Part shown: positions 1 through 10,385 of the stretch, piece by piece
How the letters are laid out: every line of letters begins with the position of its first letter
Position numbering within the stretch: the stretch's first letter is position 1
NCBI GenBank assembly: GCA_040357565.1
Contig: JBDODJ010000039.1
From: Cercozoa sp. M6MM
Lineage: Eukaryota > Endomyxa: Ascetosporea
DNA: 64,000 nucleotides
Strand: one strand, 5' to 3'
The notes under the pieces: model-generated
The model's database searches: none
The model's input: only the letters and a program-made list of their open reading frames with translations
What the model was told of the DNA's origin: nothing
Position numbers and translations under genes: made by a program

Positions 1-48
<48 letters not shown>

Positions 49-70
49 CACGCACACACACACACACACC
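1..70. repeat. (CA)n microsatellite
   Basis: Near-perfect CA dinucleotide repeat at the left edge with two CG interruptions. It lies inside the last visible intron of the AlkB gene (GT-rich in the sense of that gene). Confidence 0.95.
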
Positions 71-91
71 GCTGCAAAGCCCAAAAATTTA

Positions 92-1654
92 CCAATTTAA
101 ACAGTAGCCAGTTCGACAGCGACTGCGCATACACGAGTGATGGAGTGGGGGGGGGGGGGGGTAAAGGGAGGGGGTAAGAGTACCTGCGTGGCATTCCACG
201 AGTGCAGCACCGTCACTTTCTCGAACACGCCTGGCGACACCTCCTTGCGTCGCAGTCCATCTGTAACCATCCATCATTAAGCGGTCTTAGTACAAGGTGT
301 GTTGGCTGATGGGCCAAACGTACAGTGCTCGACGTAGTTGATGAACTCGAGCAGCGTCACGGCCACGACGCTCTGCAGCGCCCAGTAGGACAGGCCTGTC
401 AACACCGACGCCTGCCAGTACACCGCCATGGCGGCGTAGAAACACGCGCCGGCCACATTGATCGTCACAGCCTCGGTTAGTGCCGGACGGTTCGTATGCC
501 ACAGGTGCATGATTCCACCCCAGACCGACCTACACCCGGCCCAGCAAACCCGTAAATTTACACATGCCAAGGTCAAGCTTAGGTGTCAACGCACTGCGGA
601 ACAAACTCGAACACAGTTTGGCCCAGCTGTGCAGATGCCTGCAAACCACACAAATACAAAAAACTGCTCGAACTGCAAAACAGAAGAACGCCGCAGCTCA
701 AAATACCTTGTCTAGTCGCGTGCCGACATTGCTGTGATGACCTCGGTTGTGCTCCTCACAAAAGTGCGCGTAGCACACCTGGGAATTTCAAGAAACAAAA
801 CAGCCAGTCAGATCAGAAAAACGCGAAAAATACGAGAAGGCACCTGCGAAAGCAGCACACGCGAGAGGTTTCGCTCGAACTTGCTGCGTTTGTGACCGAG
901 TTCGTGTGCGATATTGATTCCGCCGCCACCGCAACTGAGTGAGTGAAACACGATTTTGAAGAGTTAAGACGAAATCTTAGAAGCAAGAACGGAAAAACAA
1001 AAACGGACACGAGGCCCATGAGTAGAAACAGGCCGAACTGAGCACCCGCCGACATCTCCGTTGTCCTGTCAATTGTGGAAGATAAACAAAGCGAAAAAGA
1101 TAATAAAGATAGAGGGAAAGCACAAATAGTGGTGCAACGCGAATGTCGAAAGTGCGAGCTGTGTCGGCACCCAAACAATCAGCGGCAATCTGCAGATCAA
1201 ATCAGCTTGATCACATTCTTGAGAGCTAGAAATGGCACAAAAGTACCGCCAGTGCGTCTTGTCCTTGTGTTCCTTCCGGTCCTCTGGCAGCGGATTGCTC
1301 TCGTCGCGGAAGCACTACGCATAGTTCAGTTTAAGTTGGACAGTAATTTACGGGACGAGACGGAAACTACCAAGTCGATCACTGTGAGAAAGCAGAACAT
1401 GGCCCACATCGGAAACAAGTAGCTGCCAAACGCAACACATGCATCGATGTATTTTGCACACTGAAGCAGTGAAGCAAAAAACGCACTCTCCAGTGGTCAG
1501 GGCCGAGTGAGTCATGAAGACGAGCGTGTACATTCCCCAAAACGGCAACCAGCCCTAGTTATGTACGAATAAGAAACACCATACTACCAAGATACAAGCA
1601 ACCGCCTTACCAGCCATGAAAGATCGGACCGGCCATTCTCGTTGCTCAAAGTAA
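92..1654 (-). CDS. alkB: Alkane 1-monooxygenase (AlkB family), partial, multi-exon
   Basis: Membrane-bound non-heme di-iron hydroxylase of the AlkB family, which attacks terminal carbons of alkanes or related lipids. Seen after splicing: a hydrophobic N-terminal exon near 1500-1570 (LPFWGMYTLVFMTHSA), HELGHK near 880, EHNRGHH near 740, then NYVEH joined across the intron 261-323 (GTACGT to CAG) to YGLRRKEVSPG, followed by LHSWNATQ and, after the intron 123-183, SLSNWLLFKL. These match the first, second and NYIEHYGL motifs in order; the last expected motif (LQRHSDHH) lies beyond the window. Family members have about 400 residues, so roughly 50-80 residues are missing at the C-terminus. An upstream exon YFEQREWPVRSF begins at 1654; the start codon was not fixed. 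Bacterial AlkB has no introns, so this is a resident eukaryotic copy. Electron donors (rubredoxin type) are not seen nearby. Confidence 0.94.
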
Positions 1655-2386
1655 CTAAACACACAAAATAAAACCACACAGGGTTCCAAAAACAGCGGGC
1701 AACTCACAGGTCTTTTTCGGACCACCCCTGGCTGATTGGGCCACTAGGGACTCCTTTGCCATCCCAAAAAACACCTAGAGCTGTACTTTCCTCTATCTGA
1801 GGATGCAGTGCCGAGAGGGCTGCACACCCACAATGATCAATCGGTCACTTTCCGAGTCTCGGTTTTTGGTCGGCTGCCAGTATTTCCGTGCACGTCTGTC
1901 ACGCGAAACGGCTTGGGTAACAGCGACCCAGCTTAACGAACGATAGTTAGCGGCTATTAATCAATTACAATAATCGCGCGACGGTGATCGGGCGGTGACT
2001 GACGGTGAGTTGGACGAAGAATGGAAGCAATGTTATCTGGCATGTAACTCAATCAGAAAACTAAAACGGCCTTGCGTTAGTTGGCGCTGCATCGCGGCGC
2101 AAGTGTCGTGTGATCGATTTGACGGCCGGACGGCGTGTTTCAAGCGATATTTGAGTGGGCCGTTCTTATCGTGTGCTAAAACGTGAGGAAGAGGAGGAGA
2201 GACCTGCGAAGAGACTGGAGCTGTGTGTATGAAAGAGATATGACGATCGACGAGAGAGCGACGACCGTTTGTGAGAAAGCGTGCAATGGTTGCCAGCGAC
2301 CGAGCTTGCGCTCAGTTGTTCGTGACACGCAAGCAGGCCACCTACACAAGCACAGAACAGGATACCCACATTCTCTCACACATACT
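1655..2386. other. Intergenic spacer
   Basis: Lies between the 5' end of the AlkB gene and the 3' end of cyclin B. It probably holds the first AlkB exon and its promoter plus the cyclin B 3' untranslated region. Short open frames on the plus strand (1995-2186, 2183-2431) have no recognisable content. Confidence 0.5.
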
Positions 2387-4005
2387 TCACACCCCCACAG
2401 GTGTGCAACAGCGCACCTTGCCAAACTTTGACGAGGCGTACTTCTTGCGCACGGCGCGTTCGCGGCTGTTGGTTTCCTGCGGCACAAACTCTCATGGGTG
2501 CCCTCTGTCTTGCGTGCAAACAGAGGCAGTACCACAAGAATGGCGTAGATCTCGTTGACACACGGACGCAGTTCCTGCGAGCGATAGGTCGAGTTGCGAA
2601 TCAAGTCGTCGCTCCAGCGCTTGTGATGCACGAGCTTGATGGCCTGCGCACAGTTTCACACAGACACGGTTGGCGATGTAGAAGAAATAAAGCAAGCTGC
2701 ACGTACCAAGTAGAGTGCTGACGCTGCGATCATCGACGGCTTGAACTGCAGCATGTGGTACTTGCTAAACGTGAGCTCCATCATGTAGAACGCCAGGTTG
2801 CGCACGCGCTGCGACTCGGCATCGGCGCCCGCCGCGCGGAAGAAACGTTTCACGAAGTGGTACGCCGTCGGCACCTGACAATGCGGGAGGGATCATGCAA
2901 TTAAGCAAAGGGAATGAAGCTGGTAAAGCGAAGCGCACTGTGAGTTCGTAGTCTAGCGCGTCGCACATTTCGATCTCCATTTCGATGATGTCCTCGCGCG
3001 TGTACGCACTGTCCGAGATATAGACAAAGTCGCGGATCTCGGGCGCAAAAATCTCCTGTGTATAAGCACGCATGTTTCACAGAGAATCCACAGAGAGAAA
3101 GAGGCAAAGAAGTCTCGCACCTCGTATTTCGAAGCAATGAGCATCGCTGTGCAGCCGACAAGCTGCAGCTTGCTCTTGCTGACCTGCACTCACGCACACA
3201 CACATACCGAAGGTAAGTACAATGTACGGCACAAAGGGGAAGGGGCCAAGGAGGCTACCTGCTTCTTCTCAAGGAAGCGGTCGACAATGTGAACCGTGAG
3301 ATAGAGCGTCTCAGGCTTGAGGCCGAACTTGAAGTGCACCTCGACGAGCCAATCGACGAGGATGGCGCGCATCCGCCGATTGATGTCGGGTTGCTTGTCC
3401 ATGTAGTTGCGCTGCGGCATGTACTGTCCCTCGGTTTCGAAGTAGAAGTCCATGATGTTCGGGATGTAGGGCACGAAGTAGAGCGGGTTCGACGCAACGT
3501 CGCGGTCCACCGGGTCGATCTCAGCGAGCGAGGTCTCCTCCTCCAGCGAGAGCGACGACAAGCCCATCGATTCTCGGACCTGCGCCGAGTCCGGCTGTGA
3601 TGATGAACTGCTCGGCTTGGTCACCAGGTCTTCAACCGACTGGACCACCTCTGGCTTCTGCTGCGACGACTCACGCTGCGCCAGCGGCCGCCGCTCGCGC
3701 ATCGTCGGTTTCGAGCCTGACAGCGACTTCTTCTACTCAGGTGAGAGTACACGATAAAGCGGTTTGAGCACACACGCACATACACACACACGCACACACA
3801 CACAGAAAACACAGAGAAAAAGTACCTTCTTCACGGCGCGAAGCGTGCCGTCCTCTCCTTCGCCGATCGACGAAGGGCGCACGTTGTGCGAGATCTCCTC
3901 GAGCGCCGTGCGCCCGCGTCTCGCCGGCAGCATCGATTTTGTGCTCGAGCCTGAGCGCGCTGCCGCAACGTCACGAATCTGTTCCTGCACACACGAAGCA
4001 CGCAT
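2387..4005 (-). CDS. CCNB: G2/mitotic cyclin B, seven exons
   Basis: Regulatory subunit of the mitotic cyclin-dependent kinase. Coding joins read on the minus strand: 4005..3826, 3732..3259, 3183..3121, 3055..2939, 2874..2707, 2643..2533, 2476..2387. The total is 1203 bases, 400 residues, with every exon a multiple of three. The N-terminus has a destruction box (RTALEEISHN, residues about 29-38) for APC/C-driven degradation. The first cyclin box holds MRAILVDWLVEVHFKF and KLQLVGCTAMLIASKYE; the second holds YMMELTFSKYHML and PSMIAASALYL. The end AVRKKYASSKFGKV is the classic B-type C-terminus. The start at 4005 is the only Met in frame before an upstream stop; a further upstream exon cannot be excluded. 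Introns are 56-93 bases; those at 3825, 2706 and 2532 begin GTAC, the other three begin GTAG or GTGCG. Confidence 0.96.
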
Positions 4006-5052
4006 CAGAATCGCTCACCCTCGCGTTGCAAAGCTGCCAAATCGCAGGCTGCAAAGCGTGCAAAAGGCGGCCACATCCGCCAATGTGTCCGCGCGTAAGC
4101 ACAGGCACCGCGACGAAGGCGCAAAAAGAGCGAGATGCACACAAAACCTCCCCTAGGCCGCCAGAGGCAAGAAAAGCAAAGCAAACCCACAAATCAAAGC
4201 AGAGGTCCCAAAAATCAGGTGCAAACACGCACTCTTTTTGGCTCTTAGGCCCAGAAAGCACATCTACACTAGCTGTAGCACACATCGCGCCAGCCCAACA
4301 TGTGCTTAGCGGCCGTCTGCATGGGAAATCGCCAACTCCAACGGAGATGCACTGAGCACATAGCAAAACGCACCATTGCGGTACACTAACACGAACACCC
4401 GTCTAGGACAGGCGAGATCGCACGAACACGAACTGTAAGAGTCTGGATTGTGTCTGACGGCGCCGCCTCTGCGTTGAGCCCGAGCCGATGGCAGTGATGA
4501 TCCGAGGACCGCTCCCCGATTTTTACGATTTGGACACGAATGCACAGTCGCTGCTGACTGGCGTAAAATCTGCACGTTCAAGGCAACTCCTTGAGCCTCG
4601 TACAATGAGGGCCAGACTGATTCGCGATCACAACTCGTAGAAGCCACCGATCAGTTGAACTGCGACTGAACTGCCAAGCGATCATGAACTGGGTGAAAGT
4701 CGTCGGGCAGAAGTTGAATGAGAGTTGCCACAAGTTGCGCAACGCTGCAGTACTGTGCAATGAACACTTGGAACTGCCAGAGTCGCCTCCCGCGGCAACT
4801 GAGCCGAACTGACGAGATACAGTCGGCTTTAGCTAACATCGGGACCGGCGGTCGACAGTCTACAGTTAAAGTAAGGGTAAAACTACCCGCAATTGATTCA
4901 GTCACGTAGAGTTCAACTCGACTTTAAGGAAGAGCGCAAAAAAGAAACAAATTTAGCGAACTTTAGAAAAGCGAGAAGCCTGCCCGCAAGCTGCAGAAAG
5001 CCCGGGACGGCGCCTACAGCCCAACTGAGCAGACGGGGAGCAAGGAACGCAT
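4006..5052. other. Intergenic spacer
   Basis: About 1 kb between the cyclin B start and the 3' end of the 104-residue protein. I see no supported exon; it should contain the cyclin B promoter and first untranslated sequence. Confidence 0.5.
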
Positions 5053-5623
5053 TTACAGACGGTGGCAGTAGCCGGCGTTGTGCGACAGAGCCGCGTTCAT
5101 CTTGAACAGCACCGTCGAGCCGATGAACGGGATGCCGAGAATCAGGCCGATGTTCTTGGCCTGACAGAACACAGTAACACGCATGAAATTGAGACAGAAT
5201 GGTTCATGGACAGAGGTACGTTCTTGGGCACGTTCTTGAACCAACCGAACGTGGCCATGGCCTTGGCGCGCATGTTGTGCAGCTGACGGAACTCAACGCC
5301 GCTCACGAACTCATGCTTGGCCCACCAGTGACCGTGCGAAATGTTCGGGCCAAACTGCACTCAACACACCCAGACATAACGATGTGTTGATAACCGAGCA
5401 GGAACCAACGAAAACCAAAAACAAAAAAAGCAAAAAATCACATGGAATTCCTCCGATCAAGTTTTGCGCCCAAAAGGGCCGCAACACAATGCAATGCAGG
5501 CTCACGAATCAGCACGGCAAAAAACGACTCGCGGCGCACGAAAGAACACACCTTGTGAATCGGCGAGCGAACAACAGTGCCGAAGTTGGCGGTCGTGAGG
5601 TGCGAGCCAGACACGTGCAGCAT
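5053..5623 (-). CDS. Unrecognised 104-residue single-pass membrane protein
   Basis: Three exons read on the minus strand: 5623..5552, 5354..5220, 5160..5053 (72+135+108 bases, all in phase 0, TAA stop). The first exon gives MLHVSGSHLTTANFG, the second is rich in His and Trp (PNISHGHWWAKHEF), and the third starts KNIGLILGIPFIGSTVLF, a likely membrane helix, and ends YCHRL. Size, basic N-terminal region and one helix near the C-terminus fit a small mitochondrial inner-membrane subunit of the respiratory chain, but that is inference and I do not recognise the family. It is divergent from the Rab5-type gene over 170 bases and may share its promoter. Confidence 0.8.
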
Positions 5624-5793
5624 GGTGTGAAGTGATGCAGTTAGCGTGCGCTTGCGGTAGGAGCGAGTGAGACGTGATGCTAGACATCGGCTCATGTGAG
5701 CCGACGACGAGCCGCGAGATTTATGCCTTCTTCGCATTGCTGGAACGTGTGTCCCTGCGCGAGTACGCATATAGTAGTGTACTAGTGCACAGA
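5624..5793. promoter_or_regulatory. Divergent promoter region
   Basis: The 170 bases between two start codons facing away from each other (5623 minus, 5794 plus). No TATA-type element stands out. The region contains an open frame upstream of the Rab start, but the Rab alignment begins at 5794. The assignment rests on gene geometry only. Confidence 0.45.
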
Positions 5794-7101
5794 ATGGACT
5801 TTGACGACGAGCCGGATGAGCTGCGTTACGAGGCCAAAGTGGTCGTGCTTGGTATGTGCATAACATAAAACACTGCGCGCTTGTGCGCTTTTTGTGGAAT
5901 GTTTGTCCGGCAGGCAACTCTGGCGTCGGCAAGACGTCGCTTGTGACACGCGGCGTGAAAGGCAGCTTTTCCGAGCGGACCATGAGCACCATCGGGTACG
6001 ACGAGGTTTATCAGCCCCCTCTGACTTTGTGTATTGTGCGTAGTGCTAGCTACCTAGTGAAGAGTTTCCACATGGAGCACGAAGGTGACCCGTGGACAGT
6101 GCGACTCGCTCTATGGTTTGCACGTTTCCGCGCGGACAGGGAGGGTCAGTTTGTTACAGCTGGCTTGTGCAGGGATACAGCAGGACAGGAGAGGTTTCGA
6201 TCAATGGCGCCATTGTACTACAGGTGCGTTTCGCATCCTTCTGTGTGCTCTTTATTCTTTACCCTTACCCCCTTTTACCCCCACTCAACTCTTTTGTTCA
6301 ACGCAGAGGCGCTGAGGCAGCGATTCTCGTGTTCGACTTGAGTGCGCCAGCTTCGCTTAATACGGCCAAGGAGTGGTAGATTACTGTTTGACCCCGTTGC
6401 TCTCCTTTTCCATTTTACTCCATTCCCTCTACCTCATTTTACCTCTACTTGATCCCCCTTTACAACCCCATGTCCAGGGCCGATGAATTGCGATCGCAGC
6501 TGCACGATGACATGTGTCACTGCGTCTCAGTTGCCGGCAACAAAGCCGACGTCGTTTCCGTAGGCCTCACCTGTCGGGGGGGGGGGGGGGTGAAGGAAAG
6601 TAAGGGGGTAAAACTAAGGAGGGAATGCATAGGGCGAGGAAGAGCACCTGTGGACGCAAGCGCAAGTATTCAGCGACTCGATCGGCGCTGCCTTGCACCG
6701 CACCTCTGCCAAGACGGGTCAAGGTACCCATCGTTTGAACTAGCATTTTAGTCCATCCGGACTGATACACACGAATCCAAATCGACCAAAACTGAGCTTA
6801 TCTTAGGCGTGGACGAGCTGTTCCAAAATATCGCCCAAGAGCTGTTCCAGAAGGCCAACCGAGACGGCACACTGGCGGAGATTGCCAAAGGTAGGGACAT
6901 GTTTGCCATTTGCCCTTTCCTCTACCCCTCCCCCACAGAATTTAAATCGTCTCGCCGGCGGAGTAAAAAAGGAGATCGCGTTGATGTTGGTACCGTGCTG
7001 TTTTTTGCTTTCATTTTAATCCGACCTGTCACAAAACTTAACTCAATAATGCTGGACTCACTGCAGGTGGATCCGGCAACGGCAAATCGTGCTGTAACTA
7101 G
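5794..7101 (+). CDS. RAB5: Rab5-family small GTPase, ten exons
   Basis: Early-endosome type Rab GTPase. Joins: 5794..5851, 5914..5995, 6044..6115, 6173..6223, 6307..6375, 6478..6559, 6633..6723, 6807..6890, 6939..6989, 7067..7101; 675 bases, 224 residues. Motifs: P-loop GNSGVGKTS, switch I TIGASYLV, switch II WDTAGQERF followed by RSMAPLYYRGA (typical of Rab5/21/22), G4 GNKAD, G5 TSAKTGQG, and a C-terminal double cysteine (GKSCCN) for geranylgeranylation. The spacer between switch I and DTAGQ has a few extra residues (HMEHEGDPW). The hypervariable tail is basic (RRRSKKGDR). The seventh exon start was chosen because it keeps the frame; the intron before it holds a poly-G tract. Subfamily choice (Rab5 against Rab21/22) is inference from the YYRGA and NKAD context. 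Confidence 0.93.
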
Positions 7102-7467
7102 CCTTTCTCGGTCGATACCGTCGAACGGCCCCGACACGTGTTTGCACACCACCTCCGCGGCTCGTCTACGTTCGATTAGCGCTACCAGGCGGCTTATCTC
7201 ATGCGATGGGATGGATCCTGACAGCTGGCGTGGTAGCCAGTCGAGTGCAGCGCAACGAACCGTGGTTCTAATGTCGGCGCAGTCTTGTCTTTCACGTACC
7301 GTACTGTATAATACTCTACGATAATGTTACTGACGGTTGTCAGCGAAAAGAACTAAACAAACAATTGGACGAAGCGAGGGGAATCAAATAAATCTGTTTG
7401 TAGAAGCGAAGTGAAGAATTACCCCAACTGGGTTCTTACGTCAAACTCAACTTAGACGGAGTTTTTG

Positions 7468-7515
7468 TCTTTGCCAACTGGCCTTCTGGAACAGCTCTTT
7501 GCCAGTTGGCAAAGA
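7468..7515. repeat. Inverted repeat with third arm copy
   Basis: The 15-mer TCTTTGCCAACTGGC at 7468-7482 is followed by its exact reverse complement at 7501-7515 with an 18-base loop. The same 15-mer recurs at 7645-7659 in direct orientation. This looks like a remnant of a small inverted-repeat element. Confidence 0.75.
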
Positions 7516-7909
7516 GGAAAATCGTGAGAAGATTTAACAAGAAAACCCCTTCTCTCTACAGCAGCCAATGCTTACTTGTAGAGGTGGATATCAGTACAAA
7601 CTGCAGAGCAACTGACCAGCTGATGCCAAGTAGATGAGGTTTTCTCTTTGCCAACTGGCAGGCTCAATCTACAGGACAGGCTTTCAGACAGGTCCAGTCA
7701 CTGCTCTATAGGCAGTAGTACCGTAGAGCCACAAACTCTTAACTCTTCTTTCGCTTTTACTTCAATGATAGTCCAACTGGTCTGTTTGGGTTACGGACGG
7801 AGACTGCATAATCTGAGTCAGTCTGTAACAAAAAAAAACACACACACACACACACACACACTATTGTTACGCTACGGCTACACACGGCCATGCTCTTTTT
7901 GACCCATAG

Positions 7910-7937
7910 TTGGTTTCCTAGACTCAACTAACTAACT
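7910..7937 (+). repeat. Dispersed repeat, copy 1
   Basis: Core TTGGTTTCCTAGACTCAACT followed by tandem AACT units. Related copies are seen near 10191-10245, 41446-41505 and 47872-47928/48855. See the findings for the family. Confidence 0.7.
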
Positions 7938-8338
7938 AGGCTACGGCTAGGCGTTTCGGGAAACAAAAGAGCAAAACAGAAGCAAAAGAACAGTGCTCTC
8001 GTTGGCCCAGAGACAGCAGGTCGCACGTGCAAATTGTATTGCACGCTAGTTTCTGCAGGTAAAAGCTCTAATATGCACTGGCAGGAGCCAATGAATGAAG
8101 TGAATCAGCATCCCTTGCTCTGTAGAGCATTATTAGCGAGAGCACTACATGTGCAGTAGGTATTCAACGCAATTCTAGTAGTCTAAATTAGCACAAAAGG
8201 CCGTGTGAGCGGAGAAAAAGCCAGCCAAGCACAAAGGAGGCGGCGTGTGCTCGTCGGTGCAAAGTAAAAACCGCAAAGCACACGCACATCTATTTTGTTG
8301 TTTGTTTCAAACACTACACTACACCACCGCACACTACA

Positions 8339-9825
<1,487 letters not shown>

Positions 9826-9989
9826 CTCGCGACTCACGGGCGACTCAACGCACCATTGTGGCCCTGCACAACGCCAGCGAGTCTCTTGCAGCCCAGTCGG
9901 TCGGGTCCGCGCCGTCACCGCCCACCGACTCAGGCGCTCATTGACTCCCGTCTGCCTCACTAAGCTTTTAGATTGATTTGTACAGTGTG

Positions 9990-10013
9990 CATGCCGGCAC
10001 TCAGCCCGGCATG
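9990..10013 (+). other. Hairpin in actin 3' region
   Basis: CATGCCGG (9990-9997) pairs exactly with CCGGCATG (10006-10013) over an 8-base loop. It lies 165 bases after the actin stop and could be an mRNA stem-loop. Function is unknown. Confidence 0.55.
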
Positions 10014-10190
10014 TGCAGTTTAGCTACTGTAGCTTTGCTCTTTTCGTAGTGTACAGTACTCAGTACAGTATGTGCACTAAAGAATCCATATCTCGAATGG
10101 AACTGTGTTCTTTTAGTTTCGGGGATCGGATGGCCCTACCCTCGCCTACTAGTAGTCGCACCACCTATTCATCCGTTCATTTGATGCAGC

Positions 10191-10245
10191 TAGATACTGG
10201 TGCAGGGAAACTACATTGTTGATTTCCTAGAAGACTCAACTAACT
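10191..10245 (+). repeat. Dispersed repeat, copy 2
   Basis: Contains GGTGCAGGGAAACTACATTG, then TTTCCTAGAAGACTCAACTA. The same two blocks, in the same order, occur at 41446-41505. Confidence 0.65.
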
Positions 10246-10385
10246 AGATGCACCTAGCTAGGTGACAATAAAATCGGTTTTTGTGTCCCAAAACCCCGCC
10301 AGTCGATATCGCTGCGGTAGGCCCAGCGAGACTCGGCCTCCATTACCGAAGGCACGTCGTTGACGTTCCGTTCAGCTCACGTACG

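Larger units (their letters stand above)
7102..8338. other. Intergenic spacer with short repeats
   Basis: About 1.2 kb between the Rab5-type gene and actin. It holds a 15-base inverted repeat with a third copy of its arm, one copy of a dispersed repeat, a short CA tract at 7840-7860 and TA/CTA-rich stretches. No exon is supported. The last part should be the actin promoter. Confidence 0.55.

Noticed and set aside
5674-5868. Longer N-terminus for the Rab gene from an upstream Met
   Set aside because: The extra residues have no Rab similarity; MDFDDEPDELRYEAKVVVLG fits the usual short N-terminus.
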